Source: Ampelocalamus luodianensis
Lineage: Eukaryota; Streptophyta; Magnoliopsida; Poales; Poaceae
Reading direction: 5' to 3'
Length of the DNA stretch: 64,000 nt
Assembly: GCA_036346255.1 (NCBI GenBank)
Contig: CM070640.1
Coordinates: 37,257,238 to 37,321,237 of the forward strand
The notes under the pieces were generated by a model. That model was given only the letters and a program-made list of their open reading frames with translations, was not told the DNA's origin and searched no databases. A program made the position numbers and the translations under genes. This document shows positions 1 through 10,660 of the stretch, one piece after another (position 1 is the first letter of the stretch; the number at the start of each line of letters is the position of its first letter).

Positions 1-91
1 CAAGGATTTGCTCTTCTCAATTTCATCTTCATAGTTTTTTTTTAGATTGAGAGCTTAATACAAGGATTTGCTCTTCTCAATTTCATCTTCA
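1..91. repeat. Two copies of a 31-bp sequence, 60 bp apart
   Basis: The first 31 bases (starting caaggatttgctcttc) recur exactly at 61-91, separated by a T-rich spacer. It is a short local duplication cut by the window edge, so more copies may lie to the left. No function is inferred. Confidence 0.8.
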
Positions 92-1085
92 CATCTCTGT
101 TATCTTTGCACTAGGTTAATTCGTCACCTCTGAAGCAAAATAGAATAGCTCCTTGAATTACTTGAGGGTCAATCTGGAATTGATGTATTATCAATCAGTG
201 GTATCTACTCTACTCTAGTGGTTTTGACGAAGATTTTTGCTACCAGAGCCAAGAGCATCCAAGGGATTCGATTTTCTGAACCCTGCTTGTCAGGTTCGGA
301 TGAACTGGTACTGCTCAGTGCTGACAGATCAGAAGGGAGTAGCTAGCTTTTGCTTTTTGGTATGTAGGTGGTGTCTGATTGGAAATGAGCACTGGGATTT
401 GTCATCCGTGTGACTCTGTGGTCTCATGATCATTAGTGCCAAGGACTCGATGGTGTGTGATTTGCGACATTTGTGATCTCATCTGAAGAAACGTAGGTAT
501 CAGTGTTGAGTTTCAGCGAATCGGGGATTAATTAAGCGCTTTTCGGGGTTGTAATTGACGGCATTGAAACAGCTCTTGTTGCAAAGATGTTCAGTTCCAT
601 TGGAATTATAGCGATTCCTCTGGTTTCAAGAGCCATTGAAAACTTGCTCCATGATGAATACGCTCCCTGCGTTCGGAATTGGAGCAACTGGCGTTAGTTC
701 ATTTTTTTTTTATCTTCTAAGCGTAGTTCATATTATTTCTAAGTGCTTCCGGCTTTCCAAGATTAAGTGAATTGGAAAATAACATTGATGGATCACCGAC
801 AAGTGTTCCAGTCAGCCTTGGATGCTATTATTTTATCTTTGCAGAGCCAATTTCCTCTTCCTTTTTTGTTAAGTAATTACAACATATATAACGCCATGGC
901 GATCGAAGAAAAGCTGCAACATCATACGAGGAGTGCGGAGAATTCTCTGAACCTGACAGAATTACACGAGGAAGGGAACGAAGGAACAAACAAACAAGAG
1001 TTCACCTTCATTGTCAATCAAGAAGAGAATATCAGGAACGTGCAACCTTGCAGCTACGTACGTGTACGTCTCAATGCTTCTCAGC
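92..1085. other. No supported gene; 3' flank of the CASP-like gene
   Basis: About 1 kb with no recognisable protein family in either strand. It lies downstream of the minus-strand CASP-like gene and probably holds its 3' UTR and terminator. The short open frames seen here have no familiar motifs and are compatible with chance. Confidence 0.5.
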
Positions 1086-2062
1086 CTAGAAGAAGGCCCC
1101 GCATAGCTCAGGGTTCTCGCAGCCGCACGGAATCGTCAGCCTCAGGCACCCGCAGTACGGCGGCGGCGGCATCGGCGGCGGCGTGAGCAATGTGCAACGC
1201 TGGTTATCTTCTTTTTCCTTGGTCCCTTCTTCACCATCATTCTTCTTCTTCTCTTCTGCTTCCTTCTTTTTCTCTTCTTTTTCTTCACCATCATTCTTCT
1301 TCTCTTCTGCTTCCTTCTTCTTCTCTTCTTCTTCTACTTCCTTCTTTTTCTTGGTTAGATCGGGCCTTCTCGGCGGGGAACCGGGGGGACTCGGACGCCT
1401 CGGGGTAGTGGCCGTCGGAGCTGGCGGCCTGAGGCGAACGGGGACGTGCCTGGTGTAGACGGAGGCGGAGACGGAGACGGTCGCGGCGAGGGAGAAGGCC
1501 GACGACAGGCGGACCTGCCCGCAGAACCTGCCGGCTTGACCGCAGAGGCTGCTGCGCTGCCGCCGAGATCCGCCGCCCCGGGGCGGGCCGCAGGAGGTGA
1601 TGTCGTCGACGGCGAACAGCAGCGCGGCCGACGACGCCGTGAGCGCCAGTACGAGCTTGTCGATGAGCTCGACGGCCTTGGCCGCCTTCCCCTTCCCCAT
1701 CACCTCCAGGTAGATCGCCACGCCCTGCAGCACCGCCGACAGCAGCTCGGCCAGCGCCGAGTACCTGAGCCACCACGCGCGCATCGAGGATCGTGCTTAG
1801 CTAGCTTTACAAGCGAAACCATGGAGAAGATATCTACTAACACAGCTTACTTGAAGGAGTTGTAGTCGCTGTAGGAGACGGTGCCGGCGCCGGCGGGGCA
1901 GCCGCCGCCGCCGTCGCTGACGCTGACGCTGTGGACGCACTGCGTGGAGGCGATCGTCATGATCCCCGACGCCAGCGACAGCCCCACCGTCGCGATGCGG
2001 AACACGAGGGTGGCCGCCTCCGACGCGCCCGGCTTGCCGGAGTCGCCTCCGACGCGGCCCAT
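1086..2062 (-). CDS. CASP-like membrane protein with Lys/Glu-rich tail
   Basis: Join of exon 1 (2062-1851) and exon 2 (1764-1086), with an 86-bp GT..AG intron. The junction restores a continuous reading YNSFK|YSALAELL, typical of the CASP/DUF588 family (four-helix plasma-membrane proteins related to Casparian-strip scaffolds). Visible helices: residues about 16-38 (LVFRIATVGLSLASGIMTIAS), the ALAELLSAVLQGVAIYLE segment, the KLVLALTASSAALLFAV segment, and a fourth helix near SSAFSLAATVSVSASVYTR. A cysteine pair lies in the first extracellular loop. The start ATG at 2062 gives a short cytosolic N-terminus, as expected for the family. The odd part is the C-terminus: after the fourth helix, where family members usually end within a few residues, the frame continues through a Pro/Arg stretch into about 60 residues of Lys/Glu-rich repeats. 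A further intron or a frame slip near the end of the family domain cannot be excluded, so the C-terminus is uncertain while the membrane domain is secure. Confidence 0.82.
1229..1345. repeat. Imperfect ~54-bp TTC/CTT-rich minisatellite
   Basis: Two imperfect copies of a pyrimidine-rich unit beginning cttcaccatcattcttctt. In the minus-strand CASP-like frame they encode Lys/Glu runs interrupted by NDGEE. The unit length is close to a multiple of three, so copy-number change could alter tail length without breaking the frame. Confidence 0.7.
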
Positions 2063-2325
2063 GACGGATCAACAGCTCCAGTCAACGTTACTCTACCTCC
2101 CAAAATCATATCGTCGTGTTTTGTAGTTGATTAGCACCCACCATTAATTAACTCTGCAAATATAACGTGGTGACGGTCCAGCTTGTGCATCTCCCTTAAT
2201 TTCATATGGCAGTTCGGATTTATTTTATCCTCTGAACATGCCATGATGGTTGGGATTGGTGGTGCGACCTGGGGACAACACAAGTTGCAGAATGATGGAG
2301 CACTGCATGCATTCCGTTGACACGC

Positions 2326-2333
2326 ATATATAG
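2326..2333 (-). promoter_or_regulatory. Possible TATA box of the CASP-like gene
   Basis: On the minus strand the sequence reads TATATATG about 260 bp upstream of the CASP-like start codon, which would imply a 5' UTR of roughly 230 nt. The match is good but the element is common by chance in AT-rich flanks. Confidence 0.35.
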
Positions 2334-2563
2334 ATATAACACTCACCTGATGCAGTGCTACATTTCAATACAGGCAGATCAAGTGCCCAAGGTTATTTTC
2401 ATCTACTGCTGAAACTCGTCTGTGGGGCACCAGCTGTTTAACAAACCTGTTTGTGCAACAGACGAGCCATGACTATGAAAATCCAATTATTTTTGTACTT
2501 CTCAGAACTATTACATTCAACCATCTTGCCTCACCTGAGAAATCGCAAACCCGTGGTATCAAT

Positions 2564-3941
2564 TAGGGATGGCAATTGTGTCCGTGGGTAAATGCTTTAA
2601 TGGAGTCGGGCATGGACTGTTTTCTTTGCTCATAGGCATAAAAATAGGGGGAACTTTCTGTCCGTCGGGTTAACGGACACGGGCATAGGTGAGCTCCACC
2701 CGTGCCTATTTCGCCTGTTTATCCGCGACATGCACTAACAGGTGCGCCAACACTAACACTAAAACCCTAGTCAGTACTGGGGTTACTCAACTCACTACTC
2801 ACTCCCCAAGTCCAACTCCCAGCCGCCAGTCGCCAACCCCCAGCCACCAACACTCGAAGTCCAAATCCAAATCTACCCTCATCCTCCTCCCGGCTGGCTC
2901 TTAGAGTCTTACAATTCTATGAACCCACGACAGCCTGTAGATCCAAATCGCACTGTCAATCCTACTCGTAGAAACTTAGGGTAAAAAAAAATTGCAATTT
3001 TTTTAGAGGCCAGACTTTGCTGATATTTTGTTTTAAAGCAAAATTTGTTGATATTAATTTCTGAGAATAAAACTATAAATAAACAAGAAGCATGCAAAAT
3101 ATTGTGTCAGTGTGATAATGCTAGTACAAATATCTATATTATAGCGTGAGCAATCTTGAGCATGATAATGATAAGCTATTTTTATTCCTAGAGTATATCT
3201 AGCTGCTTTTAAGGAACATGCAAGTCGTAAACCATATAAGAATTATACAAACTTATAGTATAGATGTTAAATATATGTATTTTTATAATTCCGTAGAATC
3301 ATCGATTCTACGATTCGATCCTACCGAAGGCAAATCGATCCAACTCAGGATCTCGACTCGGACTACCTTGCTCCTCACACTCGGCCGCCACCACTCCCAG
3401 ACGAAGCAGTCCGCACTCCAGATCCAAATCCACCCCCAGTCGTCGCCCCTCTTCACGCCCGACCTTCTCCACAACGCTTGGCCCGTGCCTAGCCACCGCC
3501 CCCTCCGCAACGCTAGCCTGACTCCCTCCTCCTGCCCAACTAACCTCAAAGCTCGGCCGATCTTGCCCGGTCGCCGCCTCCTCAACACCTCCCGATCGCC
3601 TAGCCCCCAAGAGCCATCCTTCTCTACTGAACTAAGGTAGCCATTGACACAATCCTTCCTCTTGACAGTCACAATGTCACACTTGGTTCCTTTTCCAACC
3701 ATTCTAGAGCTGCACATTGCATAACCACAGTTTGATGTTGATGTATGAATGTGAATATATGATGTATTGTTCGCAGGTACACGGCCATACCCAGGAGCGA
3801 CATGTACCCATGGGCAACAAGTATGAGCGAGATTCTTCGTCCGTCGTCTTTTGCAGGCATGCCTGTGGGGAGAAATCGGGATCGCAGGCATAAGTATAGG
3901 CGAGTACTACCCATGTCCTCAGCGCCATATTGCCATCCCTA
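2564..3941. mobile_element. Non-autonomous hAT-type DNA transposon
   Basis: The element begins TAGGGATGGCAAT and ends with its reverse complement ATTGCCATCCCTA. It is flanked by an 8-bp target duplication, gtatcaat at 2556-2563 and gtatcagt at 3942-3949 (7 of 8 identical). An 8-bp duplication with this terminal sequence is characteristic of hAT elements. No transposase motif is visible in the 1378 bp interior, so it needs a transposase in trans. The interior includes a GC-rich stretch (about 3300-3620) with long open frames of low-complexity composition. Confidence 0.88.
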
Positions 3942-4108
3942 GTATCAGTGCAACGGGGGGAATTCGGCAGGAGCTGATCCAATCCAATAACACATTGCCA
4001 AGATATGTACGCTAAAGCAACAGCACTCAGTTCAAACGAACATATGACCGCACCGCACTGAACTACAAAATTTGTTTACATGCATCAGCCTCAGCAATGC
4101 ACCGTCAT

Positions 4109-5947
4109 TTACTTGTTTGAGCTTTCTAGTGCAGTCTCCAAGAGGTGCTCGATCCTGTATTTCATCACAGGCTGGCCGGATCTCGTCTTCTTGAACATCT
4201 TCTCCCTCAGATCCTTCCGCTTCGCTTCGGACTTCTCCCGCTCCTCCTCCTTCGCCTGCATTATTGCATCCCGCTCCTTCTTTGCCTTCTCATCCTCAGC
4301 ACGTTTTTTCTCGTACACTTCTTTCAAGCTTTGTGCAGTTCGCTTCTTATTCGTAATATGTGGCTTTGGCGCATCCTTTGCATCATGACTTCCTTCCTGT
4401 AAATTTAAATTACATTAAGACATGGCAATTTTCTGTCCACTCATAAAAGAACTGTGCAAAATTTAAGCGTCAAAAGTAAACAAATGTAGAAGTCCATACA
4501 ACTTCAGCCCCAAAATATTATCCACTTTGGTTGAACTTGCTATCACTGGCAGGTGGCAGCAGTCTTAATATCAAAGAGAATTACCTCTGGGATTGGAAAT
4601 TGTGGAGGGTTGTTTGAATGATTTTGTTGCTTCCTTGACCTTTTGTACTTGCTAATCAATTTAGCATTCCTGTAGAACTCTTTCTGCTTCTCTGCAGATG
4701 AAAGCAATGGTTAATACCGTAACACTCCATGGTAACTTCTAGCATTATTGTACTTGAAACCAAATGACAAAGTGGCAGTACATGTCATAGAGACTACCAC
4801 TACATGCTTTGCATTATTAGCTGATGCAGATTTCTTTTGAGTTACACTTACACATAAGCTGCGCAAAGCATATGAGCATTGACGGCTGAAGTTAATTTTC
4901 AGTGAGCAAATTTGGCATGCATTTTCCGCGTTAAATTGTTCTTGAACCAAAGAACAAGTGTAGAAACAGATGCAGGCCAAATCCACGACCAAGGCCAATT
5001 GGCAAATTCAAACTCTCGCTTTTAGTGTAGCATTAATAACGGCGCCGTGGAAATATAAACCTTTAGCTAAGTGCTATCGTTCTAAATTCTAACCATACAA
5101 TCGAAACCCCGATTTCTTTCTAAAGGGAAAGACAATATGGACGAATTTCAATTAAATTTGAATTGATATGTGGATATGAAATTGGATGTCACACACCATG
5201 AGACCTTTATGGAAACTACTTTAGTCTCACAACGACCACTCAGTGGTTCGAAATTATAACTGAAAGGCTAAATTTTTTTTAAAAAGTGTGAACAACCTAA
5301 ATGATTTTTCCATTCCCCCACTCCATTAATGTCTCAATCTGAAGAATGCAATTCCTCTTAAACTCAACTAACCTCACACGCAGATTATTCATTACCGATA
5401 CAATTGAGCTTCTAATCCAAGTGTTCTGAGAAAACTGAAGTGGTACTGTTCCTACCAACAACAACAAATTCTTAAAACAACAAGATTTACTCCTAAGACC
5501 AACACAACAAACTAACACAGTGATCCACAAGTTAACTAACGGAAACAACAAAGCCATGAACAAGCACACGAGGTACTAATCAGCTAATCTGCACTCCAAA
5601 TTACCCCAAATCCACAGGCATTTGGGCACCACCAAGACAAAATCATGTCCTATAATCCAAAAGAGGAAACAATTTTACTCAATATTAGACCACAAGAAAC
5701 GAGCCAGAAAGTAAGATCCCGCATCAAAGGCAGGAAACTGCTAGCACTCACTGATGAGCGCCGGGTTGTAGCCGGTGCTCCTGGACTTGGCGTTGGCGAA
5801 GGCGGCCAGGGAGAGGCCCCCGCCGCCGCCCCCCAGCCGCTGCTCGTTCCGCCTCCTCCCGCCCCACCTCCCCTTCCCCTTCCCCTTCTTGAACCCTCCC
5901 CCGCTTCCGCCCGCCGCCGCGCCGTCGCGTGGTGGTGACCGCTTCAT
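4109..5947 (-). CDS. FYV7: FYV7-type rRNA-processing protein
   Basis: Three exons: 5947-5752, 4691-4585 and 4396-4109, giving 196 residues. All borders are GT..AG and phases match. The N-terminus is Gly/Lys/Arg-rich (KKGKGKGRWGGRRR), as in nucleolar proteins. Exon 2 carries KEFYRNAKLISKYKRSRKQ, and exon 3 has a Lys/Glu/Arg coiled coil (KEVYEKKRAEDEKAKKERD) followed by the strongly conserved C-terminal block RSGQPVMKYRIEHLLE. This combination is that of the FYV7 / rRNA_processing family, small basic proteins needed for early 18S rRNA processing in yeast and found widely in eukaryotes. Introns of about 1060 and 188 bp contain no recognisable second gene. The upstream region carries a telobox and site II motifs, as in plant ribosome-biogenesis genes, which agrees with the assignment. 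The symbol is transferred from yeast. Confidence 0.85.
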
Positions 5948-5993
5948 GGCGATGGGGGCGGTGGTGGCGTGTGTCCCGACTGCAAGAACAGCG

Positions 5994-6239
5994 AAACCCT
6001 AGGCCTTCGATCCAGCGAACCGGTGGTGTTGACATGTTTTTTTTGGGCCAAAGCAAACTAGGCTGCCCGGCCTTGAAGAGCAAGGCCCGAGTCCGGCCCG
6101 GCCTGGCATGATTGGGCCGAAGCCCAAAAGGCCTGAGTTTGTTCATATTTTCTGTATTTTCTAAAGAAAATATTAGTTCCTAATATTTCTCTACTGAAAT
6201 ATCTGTAAATCTATATTTTAAAACCAGCAGGTTGGGCTT
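5994..6239 (-). promoter_or_regulatory. Telobox plus site II elements upstream of the FYV7 gene
   Basis: AAACCCTA (telobox) lies at 5994-6001, about 47 bp upstream of the FYV7-type start codon. TGGGCC/TGGGCT (site II) motifs follow at 6044-6049, 6113-6118, 6121-6126 (opposite strand) and 6234-6239. Telobox plus site II pairs are a known promoter signature of plant ribosomal-protein and ribosome-biogenesis genes, read by TCP and other factors. Motifs are seen directly; their use is inferred. Confidence 0.6.
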
Positions 6240-6261
6240 GGCCCGAGTTTGGTAAGACTGA

Positions 6262-7135
6262 AGCCTTCGTGCTCGAACGAGCTTCGACCTAGTTGGTGCC
6301 GCGCCTCTGTCGTCGTGCTCAACCTATATTGTGTCTCTTGTTCCGTTGTCGCTTCGAGTTGAGCTTCGTTGTGACCCGCATCCCGCATCGCAATTTGTAG
6401 TGAAGTTAATTTGTGTTGTTAGGTGATTTTTTTTTTGTCTAACATTTTCTAGAGCGGTCGAAAGGAAAGGAAGGTGGGAAAGGTGAATGAAAGGAATGAC
6501 CACCACTACCTCTAATATTCATAGCAGCAATATATATAAATAGATTTTTTTTTCTAGATGCCTCTCCTTTGCTGACCAGCTTCGACCAACAAACATACAT
6601 CCACAGCTTCTTGTGAAAACCATATCATTTACCTTTACCACTACTCTCGAAAGGAATATGAATTGTTACATAAGCTTTACTAAAATTTATATTACCCTAG
6701 CAAATCGAGTTGACGTTTGGCCTACTCCATGGTCTCGGCTATGTCTTCGTGCTCGGACGAGCTCTGACACAATTGGCATAGCGCCTCCGCCGTCGTGCTT
6801 GACCTACACCGCGCCCTCAGTTCCGTTGCCACGCTCGGTCAAGCTTCATTATGATCTACGTCGCAATTTTGTAGTAAATTTAATTTGTGTTGGTAGGAGA
6901 TGTTTTTTTTTTTTTGTCCGAGATTTTTTGGGAAGGTTGAAAGGAAGGTGGGAAGGACGAATGAAAGGAAGTAGGAATCACCACCGCCACTACCTCTAAT
7001 ATTCATAGCAGTAGTATATAAATATTTTTTTTCCTATATGCCTCTCCTTCGACCTGCAAACATACATCACACAACTTCTCGTGAAAACCATGTCATTTAC
7101 CAGGAACATGAATGGTTATCTAAGCTTTTTCTAAA
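6262..7135. repeat. Diverged direct duplication of about 400 bp
   Basis: The stretch starting near cttcgtgctcgaacgagctt (about 6262) recurs near 6738 with substitutions and small indels. Shared landmarks include ccgtcgtgct, a poly-T run followed by tgtcc/tgtct, gtgggaagg, acctctaatattcatagca, atgcctctcctt and cttctcgtgaaaaccat. The copies end near 6690 and 7135. No coding content or terminal motif is recognised, so this is a local tandem duplication of unknown origin. Confidence 0.7.
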
Positions 7136-8068
7136 CTTTACAAGTGCTAGTTTGTGGTTGTTATGCTATGGATTTTTTTTATTCAAGTACATTTACCGGT
7201 TGCCCTAAGATTTCCCTCTAAAAGATACTTTCAGGGGGTTAATAACTTAGTATATCCAAAATGGGTAAAAACTATGGACCATAAGCCGTACTAGGATGAT
7301 AACGCGCGCGTTGCTGCGCCGACGATTCTCTATTGTTGTGAAAACAATTTGTTTTTTCTGAATTTCACATAATGGATTGCGCTGGTGCGCAGAGCATGAT
7401 TTTGCGCGAATGTGATTAGGCAGTGTATAGTGCTGTTTAAAACATGGTATAGTCAGTCTGAAATCTAGCAATATGGATGGCAGTGAAAGACAACATTAGC
7501 AGATTTTTTTCAGATTAGGTAAACGTGTAGGCAGCATACGCTATACATCCAAGCATGCACCATAAAAGCAAAAGCACATCTATATAGGTATTACATGGGT
7601 ATCGTTGTTATGGTTGAGCTTGGTTATAATACAAACAACAATCCGATATGCGATGTATAAATTGGCCTGCTATTCTGAGTATGACATGAGTGCATGCAAG
7701 TAACAAAAGGTCCTAGTACCAGAAAACCTAGTGCTAATCTGAGTGGGAGTACATGGGGTATATTTTGCGATAAAAAGCTAGTACTGATGTGGTAGACATA
7801 CTCAATGTGGCCTACAAAATAAGGAATAAGATAAAGAGTTAGCAAGGATAAGTGTTTAATACAGCAAGGTTAGCATTGCGTTCTGTAACATTTTTTGGGG
7901 GGAGGTGCTGCCAGCTATGTAGATTTTTTCTGTTTTCAGTGTGCAATCAGGGAACTGGAAACACATATGAATTTCTTCTTCTTTTGTGCGTTTCTCAGCT
8001 ATACTATGGATCTAGCATGTATTACTATTGTTTTTAGCTTTGAAATTTACCTGTGTTATTAAATAGAG
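7136..8068. other. AT-rich intergenic DNA, nothing recognised
   Basis: No conserved protein motif, structured RNA or terminal repeat was found on either strand. Short open frames are scattered and of random composition. Confidence 0.5.
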
Positions 8069-8127
8069 CCTAAAAAGGTAGAGTTAAACATTATCGCACC
8101 TAAAAAGGTAGAGTTAAACATTATCGC
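8069..8127. repeat. Tandem 30-bp repeat, two copies
   Basis: The unit cctaaaaaggtagagttaaa followed by cattatcgc is present twice in a row with a 30-bp period and no visible mismatch over the shared part, suggesting a recent duplication. Confidence 0.85.
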
Positions 8128-8506
8128 TTTGCACAGATATGTCTAATGATGATTTAGAACAAAGTGTGATAAGCAAACCGTGTTAGTAGAAGAACAGCTG
8201 TTTGAGCAAAGACGTTATGCTAAAGACGAATTTATATCAGTCCCAAAAAGTCATGATGACATGAAAATGTCTGAGGAGATAAATCCAATCTTTGTGTGAA
8301 CGTAATGTTTATTTTTTTATTACTACAGTTTGAATAATCATGCAGTTTGAAGGGCATTCATAGGCTGACCTGAACTAAAGAGGCACTTGGACAATTGTTT
8401 TGAATCGTGATAGTAAATATAATTTGCAGGCGCACTGAAAACAACAGGTAGTCTACGCTGTTCCTAACACGTAGTTATTCTTAAAGTATTCAAACATGTC
8501 ATATAA

Positions 8507-8953
8507 TGTCTGGAGCTCGGTTGCGGGATCGCAAGTTGTAGTTGTGAGCCGTTGTCAGACGAATCCTGGACAGGACCGGGTGTTCCCGTATTGGCGATAG
8601 TTTGAAGAACAGAGGAAGACGCAAGAGACGGGCGCCGAAATCAGATGAGAAATACAGAGAACAGGGTTGAGGCTAAAGATCTTTTCTTGCTTCTCAATAC
8701 GGTACCCATCCTCTTTAAATAGAGGTTGGAATTACAGAACTCAATCACACTTTCCTAATTATACATCTTCTATCCGACTCTAACTCAATTAAAGACTTGC
8801 TAACTGTAAACACTAACGTATCCCTATGACGCAACTTCTGAATCATCTACTTATTCGGTTGTCCTGTTTGCCGTAACGTTTCCGTCTGCCGAATCACGTC
8901 CAAAAGTCTTCTCCTTTGATCTGCGTCGTGTATACGTAAGTCCCCACATAACA
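8507..8953 (-). repeat. 3' LTR of a truncated gypsy element
   Basis: The 447-bp segment begins TGTCTGG and ends ATAACA on the plus strand. On the minus strand it starts TGTTATGTGG directly after a purine-rich tract (GGGGAGGGGAGAGA), as expected for a polypurine tract next to a 3' LTR. A tttaaatagagg block inside may act as a TATA element. The pol reading frame runs into this LTR. The partner LTR is absent because the element is truncated on its 5' side. Confidence 0.65.
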
Positions 8954-10180
8954 TCTCTCCCCTCCCCAACAAACAGCTCGTCCGCGAGCGGAAAAGAAGG
9001 ATACTGCTGCTGAAACTGATTTAAATCCTCCCACGATGCTTCAGCTGCTGGCATGTCACTCCATTGAACCAGAACCTGCCACTGATCACGAGCTTTACGA
9101 GCACAAAGAACTTGAGCAGGGAGATGGGATACTCGGCCGTGATACACATGCAAAAGGGGTGGTGGAGCAGTTGGAGGATCACCCACAAACGGCTTCAAAA
9201 TGCTAACATGAAACACATCATAGATTTTTGCTTTCTCAGGCGGGCGAAGCTGATAAGCCACCGAACCAATCTTTTTACTGACTTGATATGGTCCATAATA
9301 TTGAGGTGCTAATTTTCCCTGAGTTTGCAATGCAAGCGAAGCTGCTTTGCGATGATGGATACGCAACCAAATCCACTGTCCAATGTTAAACTGCACATCA
9401 CGATGATGAGCATCATAATGTTTCTTGTACTGCTGTTGAGCTTGAAGCAGGTGCTCATGTATATCCGCAATGAGTTCATCCCTGTCCTGAAGAAGACTAT
9501 CGACTGCCACTACTCGCGCGGACCCTGGGTCATATGTACGCAAAGATGGAGGATTGCGGCCATACACAACTTTGAAAGGTGTCTCCCGAAGCGAAGACTG
9601 ATACGAAGTATTGTAACAATACGGTCGCCAATGCCGTATGGCTTGAACCAACCCTATGAGTTCTTGCTCATAAGTGGCCAAGTTCTTATGACGTAGCGCC
9701 ATCGGGCGACTGAAGAAAGCAATCGGTCCTTCAGTTTGATGCAGAACAGCCCCAATTCCCGAACCAGATGCATCACACTCCACAATAAAATCATGGTTAA
9801 AATCAGGAAGCTGTAACACAGGAGCCGACGATGTGGTATTTTTCAATACTTCAAAAACGCCTGAAGAAGCCTCTGTCCAAACAAAGCTTTCCTTTTTCAG
9901 CAATTTAGGAAGTGATGCTGCCAATAGACCATAATCCTTAATAAAACGACGGTAATAGCCAACCAATACTAAGAAACCACGCAATGCACGTACTGATCTA
10001 GGAATCAGCCAGTCCATAATTGCTTGAACCTTTTGTTTATCCATGGCCACACCAGCACCACTAATAACATGACCGAGATAAGTAACAGATGATGTGCCAA
10101 AGAAACATTTGGATTGCTTGAGAAAAAGATGATGATCCTGAAGGAGGCGCAAAGCTGTTCGAACATGCCGGAGATGATCT
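8851..10180 (-). pseudogene. Truncated chromovirus (Ty3/gypsy) pol remnant
   Basis: The minus-strand frame runs from the RT C-terminal side (LKQSKCFFG, YLGHVISGAGVA, RGFLVLVGYYRRFIKDYG) through the start of RNase H (FIVECDASGSGIGAVL). It then jumps at AIRHWRPY into the late integrase (SLRETPFKVVYGRNPPSLRT), the GPY/F module (GKLAPQYYGPYQV, VFHVSILKPF) and a chromodomain (QWQVLVQWSDMPAAEASWED). The rest of RNase H, the integrase zinc finger and the D,D-E core are missing, yet the 446-codon frame stays open. The 5' part of pol, gag and the 5' LTR are lost; similarity to RT ends near 10180. The short LTR and C-terminal chromodomain fit a Reina-like chromovirus. It cannot encode a working polyprotein. 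Confidence 0.85.
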
Positions 10181-10338
10181 TGTTTAAGCATCTCTTCACA
10201 TTGGCGTTCAAGCTCATTTTTTTGAAGATGCAGATATCGGGTGGTGTTTTCAGTCTTGTTTCAATATGATCAGGGAAAAAATGTTATAATCAACACACTC
10301 AGGAAAGTGCAACAAATATCAAAAAGGTTAGTGTTTAC

Positions 10339-10660
10339 CTTCATATAGGTATTTATATTGGTGTCAGGGGTGATCCCAGCCTCCTCCTCCCTTGTAATGA
10401 CTTCCTTCATGATTTCTTATTCACGCAGGAAAATGATTGCACTTGGTTAAGTAGAGGTCCTTGTTACTTTGGACATTTGGTTCAGTAATGTAGTTAATTA
10501 CCTGCTCCGGTGCGAATGCCCTGAAATACTGTAGAGAAGTTGACATCACCCTGGTAGTCATCTCAGGGACATGAAGATCATACTACCTAATGTAAGCTGA
10601 TGTCTTTTCCGGAACAAACCCATTCAACTTCACACAATTGTATTCAACATCTCCTGTTAC
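10339..10660 (-). pseudogene. PDR-type ABCG transporter fragment, two exons
   Basis: Two exon-like blocks with splice borders: 10660-10502 and 10415-10339. The first reads VEYNCVKLNGFVPEKTSAYI, a stop, then YDLHVPEMTTRV and later FRAFAPEQ. The second reads IMKEVITREEEAGITPD, then NTYMK. These match the first nucleotide-binding domain of pleiotropic-drug-resistance ABCG transporters between Walker A and the ABC signature, where the family reads like [21 protein letters not shown] and EAGITPDPDIDAYMKA. The in-frame TAG in place of the usual SQ and the absence of Walker A, signature and membrane domains show it is dead. Orientation is the same as the Nudix fragments to its right. Confidence 0.8.

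Noticed and set aside
767..1186. 139-codon plus-strand open frame overlapping the CASP-like gene tail
   Set aside because: No family resemblance and ends in a low-complexity run that is the antisense of the CASP-like C-terminus.
3283..3891. 202-codon minus-strand open frame inside the hAT element
   Set aside because: No transposase motifs (no hAT dimerisation region or catalytic residues), biased composition, and competing frames on the other strand.
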